From positions 84,962,102-85,026,101 of the forward strand of contig NC_077227.1 in assembly GCF_027887165.1 (NCBI RefSeq): a stretch of DNA of 64,000 bases. The letters are read 5' to 3'. The position numbers were made by a program, and so were the translations under genes. This DNA comes from Monodelphis domestica. Taxonomy: Eukaryota; Chordata; Mammalia; Didelphimorphia; Didelphidae. Below, in pieces: positions 10,211 to 22,343 of the stretch (the stretch's first letter is position 1; every line of letters begins with the position of its first letter). The notes under the pieces are model-generated. The model was not told the origin of the DNA and made no database searches. It was given only the letters and a program-made list of their open reading frames with translations.

Positions 10211-10913
10211 GTTTTTGGCTGAGCCAAGGGTAGGATGGGACTTTAAAAATAAACTGTATTATAGATAATAGCAGTTAGGACAAAAGACAGTTAGGAGGCT
10301 GAGGAGATTCCATTTTGCTCTCAGCAAGTGGAAGATTCCAAAGGTGGGGACAACGGAACTCTGGGACTCTAACTGAACTGGTAGAGATATTTTAATCTGT
10401 TAAATCCCCTGTCACATGGACTAGGTGACCATCTTGGAATTTTTTTTGAAAAAAAATTTTTAAAATTATTTTTTACTTTCTTTAATTGTGTTTATAAAAG
10501 TGATCACAGTAGATTATAATAACACTAATACTATTGCAAATACAAGATTGTTCATGAAAGTAGACATGTCTGGAGAAATGTTAAAAGATTTATTATTTGT
10601 ATTTTGGGAGTGTGTTCTACACATGCCATATATTGTATTTACCCTGTTCCCTAAAGTGTTTTTTTGGATTACAAATGGATGAAACCCTGAATGTTGTTGA
10701 ATGTGCAAACTGTATTGTCTTATTCTTCCATCCTGTGTATTTGTAAGTGTATTGTGTATAAGTGTAGAGGTGTGTAATATCTTACTTGCAGTGGGTTTAA
10801 AACTGGATTGGTATGGGTTACAAAGGATTCTGAATTTAAGCAAATGGTAATTATGATGAAGCAACAACTGAAACAAATGGAATTATACTTGAAAGATAAA
10901 AGATTTGTAAATA

Positions 10914-12060
10914 ATGAATATGGGATTGAGGAAAAAAGAAAATGATGGTCCACCTAAAAATTGGAATAGACTGCAAAAGGAAGAGGCAGAAGGGAAGGTT
11001 ACCTTATTCCCTCTGAGAGATCTCCCAGTAGTTTCTAGGGATGAGATATTCCAGGTAAAAACACATAAGAGATTTACATCTGAAGACTTAGAATCCATAA
11101 AAAAGAGAACACCTGCCTTTGTAGACGAACCAAATAAATTAATCAGAGAAATGAAGAGAGCCATTGATTTATTTGATCCTGATTATAATGATTTTGCCCT
11201 ACTAATGAAAGAACTTTTGACAAAAAGGGAAAGGAACGAGTTCATAGATGAAACTAGGCAAGATCCCTTATTAACACCATGACCACAAGGTTATCAGAAT
11301 ACTGACATGAATAACAAGGAATAATATGACATAATGAAAGAAGCCAGACAAGCGATTCTAGAGGTTATGGATAGATACACTAGAAGGCCAAATACATGTT
11401 ATAAGTTTGAGGGAATAAAATAAAAGCCAATAAAACACCTACTACATTCCTTGATAGCATTACAGAAGCAGCTGAAACATACTTGAACATGTATGTTTTG
11501 GAAGCGGAGACAATAGCACATATAAAAAGAATCTTTGTGGAAAATGCTATCCCTAAAATAAAACTATTATTTAAAAACAGATTGGGAGGAGATGGAATTA
11601 GAGGATATTAAAAGGAAGGCAACATACTTAAGCACAGATACTGAGGATAAATATGAAGAAAGAGTTACAGTTATAGAAGATCTAAAAAGAAAATTGAAAG
11701 AAGCAAAGGGCAAAGCAAGAGACAGTGAGGTTAAAGAAGTTAATATGGTGGCTACATTAAGATCTATGAAACCTAATAACAACTATTATAAGCTTAGGGA
11801 AAGAAGATCAGGTCCCCAAAGGTACTTTTTGTGCAATAGGAGAGGCCATTTTGTCAGGGAATGTAGATACAGAGATCAATTTTCCAGACAATTGAACAGG
11901 AATGAAGGATTTATTAGACAGAATAATTATAACAATAATAATTAGAATAATAACAATAATAACTGGAACAACAATAATAACTGGAATAACTACTCAAGAA
12001 GAAATACAGGAAATACATCTCAGAATGCCTGTTGTTAGGGGGCTCAAGCACCAGATCTAA
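10914..12060 (+). pseudogene. ERV gag fossil (capsid-like region and zinc knuckle)
   Basis: The first part (about 10914-11280) has 'FPLRDLPV', then 'FTSEDLESIKK', 'FDPDYNDFALLMKELLTKRER'. This resembles the capsid of gammaretroviruses, where a Y/FPLR motif precedes CA and a helix pair ends in TxxER. A C-x2-C-x4-H-x4-C-like nucleocapsid knuckle (CNRRGHFVREC) lies near 11830-11870, followed by an Asn-rich tail encoded by an AAT-rich simple sequence (about 11915-12000). The frame is broken. The family is inferred from motif order only. Confidence 0.65.
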
Positions 12061-12177
12061 ACACCATGCCAGACTGGGTTAAGTCTGGAGCAAGGCCTAA
12101 ATACAGTCAATTTGTTAAGGGTGATCAAAGCAAAGGGTCTTATTCCTTATGAAGGTTTACCCAGTGTTCTTCTGTAT

Positions 12178-12805
12178 TGTTATATTTATTGGAAAAGGAT
12201 GGGAGGATATGAAAAAATGGGAGATAAAATGAGGTTTGTATGGGGGTATGGAGTAGTTGAGGGGAGAGAGGGAATATTGCTCGGTGAGGCAAAGAAGAGA
12301 GATGCCCCCTGCCAAGAGGAAGCAGCAGGGGTCCAATAAGGTTTGTTTGTCATTGAATGACTGAACTGATGCTCAGCTCCCTCTATGCACAGAAAAGATA
12401 GTCCACTTATCTGACTGCAAATTCAAATAATATAAAGTTTATTAACCAGTTGGGATTAGAGTTTTTCTCAGCTTCAGAGCTGAGGCCAGGGCCCAGGGGC
12501 TGGCATACGGTTTCTCCCACTCCCGTCTACTCTATATCAGTCCTCGCTTTGTCTAATTCAGAATCTTAGCAGTAGACAGAAAGCAAACAAGAACAGGCCT
12601 GACCTTCAGAAGTGATTGGGCCTGAATCTTCGGGCTGAACCAAGAAGAGGCACACCACACCAGACTGGGCTGAACAAGCTCCTCCCTCCTCCAACACCAG
12701 GAAGGAAGTAAAACCCGGCAGGAAGGAAGTGCTAGTCACAAGACCCAACTGTCACTCCCAGTTGGTCCTTTCCCCACCAATTGTCAGTCTTGTTTCCTTT
12801 CCACA
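12178..12805 (-). mobile_element. Solo LTR of a different retroviral family, nested in the ERV
   Basis: A 628-bp block starts TG and ends CA and is flanked by the 4-bp duplication GTAT (12174-12177 and 12806-12809). Its composition is GC-richer than the AT-rich retroviral DNA on either side. On the minus strand an AATAAA signal sits in 'ggttaataaactttatatt', supporting minus orientation. No internal retroviral sequence is present, so it is a solo LTR left by LTR-LTR recombination. Confidence 0.75.
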
Positions 12806-15800
12806 GTATTTAAATCAAGGGAAAATGGATTGATAGTAAATGAAAGTGAGTGTCATGGTAATAAGGTTAATGAAGATATAGATGATGTTATTGAATCAAA
12901 GGATAATATAATTGGTGTTAATAATGGTAAGGGGAAAATATTGTAATGTAAAATTAGTAGAAAATTCTAATGATTACATAATAATGGAAAATAGTGAAGA
13001 ATGTAAATTGGATAATGATAATGTAACTATAAATGAGAACAATGATATCAAGGTAGAGAGTATAAGGACTGCGGATAGTAGTGTAAAAGCTGATGATTGT
13101 GTTGAAGCTGTAAAATACTGGGAACATCATGCAGTTCAAGCAGATGTAAACATGATTGGACAGGAAATGACTGAGATTTGTACTGATATTACTGTGCTTG
13201 CACCAGTATTGGAAACATTTCAACCTCCAAACAGTACAGAACCATATGTGTCTGTTACTATAAGAGACCATATATATGATCTTTTGGTTGATACTGGAGC
13301 CAGTAAATCAGTTTTGCAAAGTCTTCCTAAGAATTGTAGAGTGGTTGGTACAATGGAAGTAATAAGAGCTACTGGTAAACCAGGAAGAGTAGCAAAATTA
13401 GAACCAAAAATGATTACTTTAGGTCCTTTATCCGTGGAACATTTCTTTGTATGCCAGACTGTCCCATGAATTTTTTAGGTAGGGATATATTATGTAAATT
13501 ACTGGTAACAATCCGATGTACTGATGCTGGTTACATATCATTACATCTACCAGAGGAATCTCTGAAAACTTTTCCACTGCTGTTCTTATATTCAATCAGT
13601 ACAAAGGATGACTTAGATTCAATCTATCCTATGCCTGAGGATATCCCTGAAGGTTTATGGTCAAGGTCTTCCACAGATGTAGGTCTATTGAAATCAGCTA
13701 CTCCAGTAAGGGTGAGGACCAAGGAAGGACCCTTTCCTTGTTTTCCTCAATATCCCTTAACTAAAGAAACAATAGAGGGCATCAGACCAATGATTGAATC
13801 CCTAATCCAACAAGGGATCATAATACCTTGCTTCTCGGGAATATAATACTCCTAGTCTTCCAATCAAAAAACCAAAGCTAGATCAAAATGGCAAAGTGGC
13901 ATATAGATTCATACAGGATTTAAGAACTGTAAATGATCATGTGATAAAGACACATCCAATTGCACCAAGTCCAGCTGCTATAATTTCTTCCATACCAAGT
14001 CAGGCAAGATATTTCACTGTGGCTGATTTATGCTCAGAGTTACCAATCAATGAGGATTCTCAAAAGATCTTTGCTTTTACCCAGGAAAAAAATCAAGTGG
14101 ATGTGGACTCATCTTCCACAAGAGTTCACAGACTCACTGAGCCAATTTTCACAAATTTTAAATAGAGATCTAAAAACCATAACATTCAAAGAAAGTAAAT
14201 TGGTGCATTTTGTGGATGATATTCTCCTTGCATCCCCAAATACTAAAGTGTGTCTCAGAGATAGAAAGATTCTTTTGTTAGAATTATATAAGCATGGACA
14301 TACAATCCTCAAGGCAAAATTACAGTGGGTTTTGCCTCGAGTACAATATTTTGGATTTGTGTTATCAGAGGGTTCCAGAAGTATCACACAGAAAAGAATA
14401 GCAGATATCCAGAAACTGGGTGCTCCTAAGGCTAAAAAGCAACTCAGAGCTGTTCTTGGAATAACTGGTTTCTTTGGGTATAATGTATACCTGGATATAA
14501 TGAATTAACAAAACGTCTAACAGATTTAACCAGAAATACAGAACCAGAGCCTCTGAAACTAAAACATGAATATCAGCAAGCCTTAAGTAAGCTTAAAGAA
14601 ATCATTTTATCTGCTCCTGCTTTGTGTATCCAAGACTATTCAAAAACATTTCAACTATTTGTAAATGAAGGCAAAAGTATTGCTTCTGGTGTACTGACAC
14701 AGACTTTAGGACAAAGCTATTGTTCAATTGGATATTATAGTTATCAGATTGATCTAATAGCTGCTGGTACAATTCCTTGTCTAAGGGATGTAGCAGCTGC
14801 AGTTGTGTTAGTCCAGAAGTCAGCAGATTTAGTTTTGGGGTGTCCATTGACTGTATATTATTCATATCAAATAGAAACACTAATGAAGAAATTTTGTATT
14901 CAAGCTTATTCAGATCAACGAATATCTAAGTATGAAATTATACTTCTAGGTAGTGAAACATTCAGTTGAGGAGATGTAGTGTATTAAATCCAGCTACACT
15001 TCTTCCTGATTTGCCAAAGAACAGTGAATCATTACAGGAGTGTGTAGAAGTAGTAGATCTAGTAGATATGCCTGGGATGGATTTAAAAGACACTCCAATT
15101 GAAAATCCAAACTTGATGTTATTCACTAATGGGTCTTTATATTTGTGTAATGGAATTAGATGTACAGATGCTGCAGTGGTGACAGAATTTGAGGCACAGT
15201 GGTATGACTCATTACCTAGTAACCTTGGTGCTCAAGGGGCAGAGTTGGTAACTTTGAAGCAAGCATGTCTTCTAGCTTAAGATAAAAGTGCAAATATTCA
15301 TAAGACTCTCGTTATGCATTTTTCTTGTTTGTCATGCTACAGGAAAGATCTGAAAAAATGAGGTCTTATTTACTGCATTGGGAAAATCAATTGCTCATGC
15401 AGAAATAATAACTGAGTTCTTGGATGCTATCCAAAAGCCTAAACAGTGGTGATTCATTGTAGAAGTCATACTTATGGCATAGATTCAGCCTCTAAAGGAA
15501 ATCATAGAGCTGATATAACTGCAAAATTTGCTGCCACTGTATGTAATGAATTTGTCAACTATTTAACCTGATGATCTAGAAAACCCTTATGTAAACTCAG
15601 AAATTCAAAAGTGGAAGAAGAAATTTGGAGCAAGGAAACAATATGGAATATGGGTTGCAGACACTGGAAAACTGCTGTTACCAAAAGATTTGTATACCTA
15701 TTTGTGTCAAGCCATCCACACAAAAGGTCATTTTGGTACTCAAGCTGTAGTAGACTCTGTAAAGAGGCAATGCATAGCATTGAGAATAAGTACTGTTGCA

Positions 15801-16369
15801 AATAAGATCTGTACAAGTTGTTCTGCTTGCCAAAAATTCAATCAAGGGGCATTCAGACAGAGAGGTTTAGGTGATAGACCTTTAGCATATTGTTCATTTG
15901 AGAGTCTGCAAATTGATTACATCAGCATGCCAAAAGATGGAAGATACAAGTTTTGTCTGGTACCTGTGAACAGATTAACTAAGTGGCCTGAAGCATTTTC
16001 ATCAAATACAAATATGGCTAGCTTTGTGATAAAAGTGTTGATTAAGGAAATTATTCCTAGATTTGGAGTACCATTTACCATAGACACTAACAAAGGATAT
16101 CATTTCACCCAAGATACCCTAAAAATAATCTATGAGACTCTAGAAATAAAACCTAAATATCATGTTCCTTATCACCCACAAAGTTCAGGTCAAGTGGAGA
16201 GTGTAAATAGGGAACTCAAGACCATGGTGTGGAAAATCTGTTTGAAACTCATCTAAAATGGCCAGATATTCTTCCCATAGCTTTGTTTTACCTATCTACC
16301 AAGAGCAGATTTACATAAATCCTCCTATGAAATGCTCTTTGGACATGCTCCATTGCAGGCAAAGACTTT
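12806..16369 (+). pseudogene. ERV pro-pol fossil (protease, RT, RNase H, first part of integrase)
   Basis: In order: retropepsin around 13260-13480 with active-site triplet context LLVDTGASKSVL; reverse transcriptase about 13600-14510, with the catalytic-box region FVDDILLAS near 14205 and a connection segment 'LRAVLGITGFFG'; an RNase H-like part about 14560-15450; integrase from about 15690, with an HH-CC zinc-binding arrangement (HTKGHF ... CTSCSACQKFN) and the core 'YHPQSSGQVESVNRELK' near 16170-16220. The motif style is gammaretroviral. The region is broken repeatedly and cannot encode a polyprotein. Integrase continues after the L1 at 23418. Confidence 0.8.
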
Positions 16370-16716
16370 TTTTTAAAATTTTATTGTATTTTATTTGATC
16401 ATTTCCATGCATTATTCATTAAAGACAAAAATCATTTTCTTTTCCTCCCTCCCACCCCCCCGTAAGCCAACGCTTGATTCCACTGGGTATCACGTGTTCT
16501 TGATTCGAACCCATTGCCATGTTATTAGTATTTGCATTAGAGTGTTTGTTTAGAGTCTCTCCTCTGTCATGTCCCCTCAGCCATTGTAGTCAGGCAGTTG
16601 CTTTTCCTCTGTGTTTCTACTCCCTCAGTTTGTCCTCTGCTTATGGATAGTGTTTTTTCTCCTAGATCCCTGCAGATTGTTCAGGGACATTACACTGCCA
16701 CTAATGGAGAAGTCCA

Positions 16717-19700
16717 TTACGTTCGATTATACCACAGTGCGTTTGTCTCTGTGTACAATGTTCTCCTGGTTCTGCTCCTCTTCCTCTGCATCACTTCCTG
16801 GAGGTCGTTCCAGTCTCCATGGAATTCCTCCACTTTATTATTCCTTTTTGCACAATAATATTCCATCACCAACACATACCACAATTTGTTCAGCCATTCC
16901 CCAATTGATGGGCATCCCCTCGTTTTCCAATTTTTGGCCACCACAAAGAGCGCAGCTATGAATATTTTTGTACAAGTCTTTTTGTCCATTATCTCTTTGG
17001 GGTACAGAGCAGCAGTGCTATGGCTGGATCAAAGGGTAAACATTCTTTTATCGCCCTTTGGGCATAGTTCCAAATTGCCCTCCAGAATGGCTGGATCAGT
17101 TCACAACTCCACCAGCAATGAATTAATGTCCCTACTTTGCCACATCCCCTCCAGCATTCATTACTTTCCATAACTGTCATGTTAGCCAATCTGCTAGGTG
17201 TGAGGTGATACCTCAGAGTTGTTTTTATTTGCATCTCTCTGATTATAAGAGATTTAGAACACTTCTTCATGTGCTTATTAATAGTTTTGATTTCTTTATC
17301 TGAAAACTGCCTATCCATGTCCCTTGCCCATTTATCAATTGGGGAATGGCTTGATTTTTTGTACCATTGATTTAGCTCTTTATAAATTTGAGTAATTAAA
17401 CTTTTGTCAGAGGTTTTATGAAGATTTTTCCCAATTTGTTGTTTTCCTTCTGATTTTAGTTACATTGGTTTTGTTTGTACAAAAGCCTTTTAATTTGATG
17501 TGGTCGAAATTATTTATTTTACATTTTGTGATTCTTTCTATGTCTTGCTTGGTTTTAAAGTCTTTCACCTCCCAAAGGTCTGATATGTATACTATTCGGT
17601 GTTTACCCAATTTACTTATGGTTTCCTTCTTTATGTTTAAGTCTTTCACCCATTTTGAATTTATCATGGTGTAGGGTGTCAGGTGTTGATCAATTCCTAA
17701 TCTCTCCCACACTGTCTTCAAATTTTCCCAGCAGTTCTTATCAAATAGTGGATTTTTGTCCCAAGACCTGGGATCTTTGGGTTTATCGTATACTGTCTGG
17801 CTGAGGTCACTTGCCCCCAGTCTATTCCACTGATCCTCCTTTCTGTCTTTTAGCCAGTACCAAATTGTTTTGATGACTGCTGCTTTGTAATATAGTTTGA
17901 GGTTTGGGACTGCTAGGCCCCCCTCATTTGTGTTTTTTTTTCATTATTTCCCTGGATATCCTTGATCTTTTGTTATTCCAAATGAACTTTGTTATGGATT
18001 TTTCCAAATCAGTAAAGAAATTTTTTGGGAGTTCCATGAGTATGGCACTAAATAGATGAATAAGTTTGGGTAGGATGGTCATTTTTATTATATTGGCTCG
18101 TCCTACCCATGAGCAGTTAATGTTTTTCCAATTGCTCAAGTCTAGTTTTAGTTGTGTGGCGAGTGTTTTGTAGTTATGTTCATATAGTTCCTGTGTTTGT
18201 CTCAGGAGGTAGATTCCTAGGTATTTTATTTTGTCTAAGGTGATTTTGAATGGGATTTCTCTTTCTAGTTTTTGCTGCTGAGCTGTGTTGGAGATATATA
18301 GAAAAGCTGATGACTTATGTGGGTTTATTTTGTATCCTGCAACTTTGCTAAAGTTGTTGATTATTTCAATTAGCTTTTTGGTTGAATCTCTAGGATTCTT
18401 TAAGTAGACTATCATGTCATCTGCAAAGAGTGATAACTTGGTCTCCTCCTTGCCTATTTTGATGCCTTCAATTTCTTTTTCTTCTCTAATTGCTACTGCT
18501 AGTGTTTCTAGTACAATGTCAAATAATAGAGGTGATAATGGGCATCCTTGTTTCACTCCTGATCTTATTGGGAATGCATCTAGTTTATCCCCATTGCAAA
18601 TGATATTAGCTGATGGTTTTAGATATATACTGTTTATTATTTTTAGGAACGACCCTTCTATTCCTATGCTTTCTAGTGTTTTTAATAGGAATGGGTGTTG
18701 TATTTTATCAAAGGCTTTTTCTGCGTCTATTGAGATAATCATGTGGTTCTTGTTGGTTTGCTTGTTGATGTGGTCAATTATGTGGATGGTTTTCCTAATA
18801 TTGAACCAGCCCTGCATCCCTGGTATAAATCCTATTTGATCATGATGGATGACCCTTCTGATCACTTGCTGGAGTCTTTTTGCTAGTATCCTATTTAAGA
18901 TTTTTGCATCTATATTCATTAGGGAGATTGGTCTATAGTTTTCTTTCTCTGTTTTTGACCTGCCTGGTTTTGGAATCAGTACCATGTTTGTGTCATAAAA
19001 GGAGTTTGGTAGAACTCCCTCTTTGCTTATTATGTCAAATAGTTTGTATAGTATTGGGATTAACTGTTCTCTGAATGTTTGATAGAATTCACTGGTGAAT
19101 CCATCAGGCCCTGGGGATTTTTTATTAGGAAGTTCTTTGATGGCCTGTTGGATTTCATTTTCTGATATGGGATTATTTAAGAATTCTATTTCCTCTTCTG
19201 TTAGTCTAGGCAGTTTGTATTTTTGTATATATTCATCCATATCACTTAAATTGGTATATTTATTGCCATATAATTGGGCAAAGTAATTTTTAATGATTGC
19301 CTTAATTTCCTCTTCCTCAGAGGTGATGTCCCCCTTTTCATCTTTGATGCTGTTAATTTGCTTTTCTTCCTTCATTTTTTTAATTAGATTGACCAGTACT
19401 TTGTCTATTTTGTTTGTTTTTTCAAAGTACCAGCTTCTTGTCTTATTTATTAAATCAATAGTTCTATCACTTTCGATTTTATTAATTTCTCCCTTAATTT
19501 TTAAGATTTCTAGTTTGGTTTTCTGCTGGGGGTTTTTAATTTGGTCACTTTCGAGTTTTTTTATTTGCATTTCCAATTGATTGATCTCTGCTCTCCCTAG
19601 TTTGTTAATATATGCACTCAGGGATATGAATTTACCTCTGATTACCTCTTTGGCTGCATCCCAAAAGTTTTGAAAGGATGTCTCGCCATTGTCATTTTCC

Positions 19701-20521
19701 TCAATGAAATTATTAATTGTTTCTATGATTTCTTCTCTAACTAAACGATTTTGGAGTATCATATTGTTTAGTTTCCAATTAGTTTTTGATTTGGTTTTCC
19801 ATGTACCATTACTGATCGTTATTTTTATTGCCTTGTGGTCTGAAAAGGCTGCATTTATTATTTCTGCTTTTCTGCATTTGTGTGCCATGTTTCTGTGACC
19901 TAATGTATGGTCAATCTTTGTGAATGTGCCATGTGGGGCTGAGAAGAAGGTGTATTCCTTTTTATCCCTATTTATTTTTCTCCATATGTCTATTAATTCT
20001 AATTTTTCTAAGATTTTGTTCACTTCTTTTACCTCTTTCTTATTTATTTTTTGATTTGATTTATCTAAATTTGATAATGGTTGGTTCAAGTCTCCCACTA
20101 ATATGGTTTTACTGTCTATTTCTTCCTTCAATTCTCCTAGTTTCTCCATTAGAAATTTGGGTGCTATATTATTTGGTGCATATATGTTGATTAGTGATAT
20201 TTCTTCATTATCTAAAGTCCCTTTTAACAAAATATAATTACCTTCCCTATCCCTTTTGATCAGGCCTATTTTCGCTTTGGCTTTATCAGATATCATGATT
20301 GCCACTCCTGCCTTCTTTCTGTCAATTGAGGCCCAGAAGGTCTTACTCCATCCTTTAATTCTGACCTTGTGGGTGTCTACCCGCCTCATGTGTGTTTCTT
20401 GGAGACAACATATGGTAGGGTTTTGGATTCTAATCCATTCTTCTATTCGTCTACGTTTTATGGGTGAGTTCAACCCATTCACGTCCAATGTTATGACTGT
20501 CACTTGTGGACTCCCTGGCAT
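16717..20521 (-). pseudogene. L1 ORF2 (endonuclease-reverse transcriptase), 3 frameshifts
   Basis: The first 865 codons (20521-17924) are open. The N-terminal APE-type endonuclease shows '[17 protein letters not shown]', 'CLQETHMR' and 'SDHKAIKI'. The RT follows with '[14 protein letters not shown]', '[12 protein letters not shown]', '[14 protein letters not shown]' and the catalytic '[10 protein letters not shown]'. A shift in an A-run (sense strand) near 17930-17945 moves the frame to one ending at 17416. A second shift near 17405-17430 moves it to 17318-16989, which has the Cys-rich C-terminal motif 'CWRGCGKVGTLIHCWWSCELI'. A third near 16990-17020 moves it to 16989-16717. The combined length of about 1268 codons matches L1 ORF2p. 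The start is the Met at 20521, just before the endonuclease domain. Its job in the family is to nick target DNA and copy L1 RNA. Confidence 0.92.
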
Positions 20522-21240
20522 TTTGATATCCTTCCCTAATTCTAACTTTTCTTCTTCAGCTCTACCTTTTAGTCCAGTGATTTACTTTAAATCAGTCCCC
20601 CTTGTATTTCCCTTTCTACCCCCCTCCCTTCTTATTCCCTCCCTTATTTTCCCCTGTAGTCTTTTTAAAAATTCCCCCCCACCCTCTCCCTCCCTTGTAC
20701 TGCTTCCCTCCCCACCAGTCTGTTTTTTACCCTTCTACTCCCCTATAGGGCTCAAATCTATTCTCTTCCCCAATGGATTGGATTGTTCTTCCCTCTTTGA
20801 GTCAGTTTCAAAGTACGTAAGAGTTGAGTATTTCCTATCTCCAACCTCTTTACCCTTCCAGTGTATCGATGTTCTCCCCCCTCCCGCCATGAGCTTCTTT
20901 GTGACATATAAATTTACCCCCATTTGTTTCTTTTCCCATTTCTTTTAGTCATAACCTCTTTTCTTTTTTAGCTTTAGTCATGTATATATATATATACATA
21001 CACATGTATATGTATTTATGCATGCATATATCTATATACCTATTTATGTCTTGTCCTTTCATCCTATACAGTTTGTCACTGTTCCCTCTGAGTGTAGTTC
21101 TTCTAGCTGCTTAGGTGATAGCAACAGTTTTTAAGAGTTGCCAATGACCTCTTTTCTTATAGGGATACATATCATTTTAACTTATTGAGTCTCTTAAAAA
21201 AAAACCTTTTTTGTTGTTGTTGTTGTTTTTCCCCTCTTTT

Positions 21241-22343
21241 TTAATTACCTTTTGATGATTCTCTTGAGTTCTGTGGTTGGACTTCGAATTTTCTGTTCTG
21301 GTCTGGTCTTTTATTTATGAATGCTTGGAACTCTTCTGTTGTGTTAAATGACCATACTTTCCCCTGTAAGAATATAGTCAGTTTTGATGGGTATTTTATT
21401 CTTGGCTGTAGACCTAGTTCCCTTGCTTTCCAGAATATCGTATTCCATGCCTTTCGGTCCTTCAGTGTGGATGCAGACAGATCCTGTGTTATCCTCACCA
21501 TGTTTCCATGGTATCTGAATGGTTTCTTCTTGGCAGCTTGTAATACCTGTTCTTTTATCTGATTGTTTTTGAATTTGGCTATAACATTCTTGGTGTTGTC
21601 AGTTGGGGATTAAATACAGGGGGTGATCTGTGGATTCTTTCAATCTCCACTTTCCCCTCTTGTTCTAGGATTTCGGGACAATTTTCCTGGATAATTTCCT
21701 CTAGTATTATGTCCAGGCTTTTTCTTTTGTCGTGGTCTTCTGGTAGTCCAATTATTCTTAAATTGTCTCTTCTTGAACGATTTTCTAAATCATCTGTTTT
21801 GTGAATGAGATGCTTCACATTTTCCTCAATTTTTTCATTCTTTTTGTTTTGTTTTATAGTGTCCTGCTGCCTTGTGAGGTCACTTGATTCTAGTTGTTTT
21901 ACTCTGGTTCTTAAAGATTGGATTTCATCTTTGGCTTTTTGGTCCTCTTTTTCCTTCTGGTCTGAGTTTCTTTGAAGATCGTCTTTCATCCTCTTTATCT
22001 CGTCTTTCATCTCCTTTGCCTCATTTTCCAGCTGGATGATTTTGGCTTTCAGGACACTATTTTCTTGTTTTAGTTCAAGTGCCTCTGTTTCCAGATGACT
22101 TATCTTAATTTTTAAGTTCTTTTCCCAATTGTCTTCAGCCTCTCTTAGTTGTGTTTTGAGTTCTTCCACAGCCTGTATCCAATTCGCTGGGATTTCTGGT
22201 TTATCGTTTGCTGATCTCTCCCCCTCTGTTCCATTTGATGAGTAGTAGCTGTCTATTGTAGTTTCTTTCTTCTGTTTCTGTTGTTTGTTCAAATTCACCC
22301 CTTCTTTCCTCCCCGTATTTGTCTGTGCTCTTGTTCCTCTCAT
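21241..22343 (-). pseudogene. L1 ORF1 (RNA-binding coiled-coil protein), 1-bp deletion
   Basis: Codons from 22343 encode a Lys/Glu-rich N-terminus, a long coiled coil (leucine/isoleucine heptads, about residues 55-165), then an RRM-type domain with 'ENRSRRDNLRIIGLPE' and 'VEIERIHRSP'. The frame ends at 21579. The C-terminal domain continues one base out of phase ('FRYHGNMVRITQDLSASTL', 'RKAWNTIFWKARELG') to 21241. Comparing the expected 'TPRNVIAKF' type sequence places a 1-base loss near 21585-21592. ORF1p in this family is a trimeric nucleic-acid chaperone that packages L1 RNA. Confidence 0.9.

Noticed and set aside
17924-20521. 865-codon frame considered as a host gene
   Set aside because: It is L1 ORF2 with clear endonuclease and reverse-transcriptase motifs and flanking L1 structure.
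18414-20948. Several plus-strand frames of 60-230 codons
   Set aside because: They are antisense shadows of L1 ORF2 and of the region upstream of it, hydrophobic because the reverse strand is A-rich.
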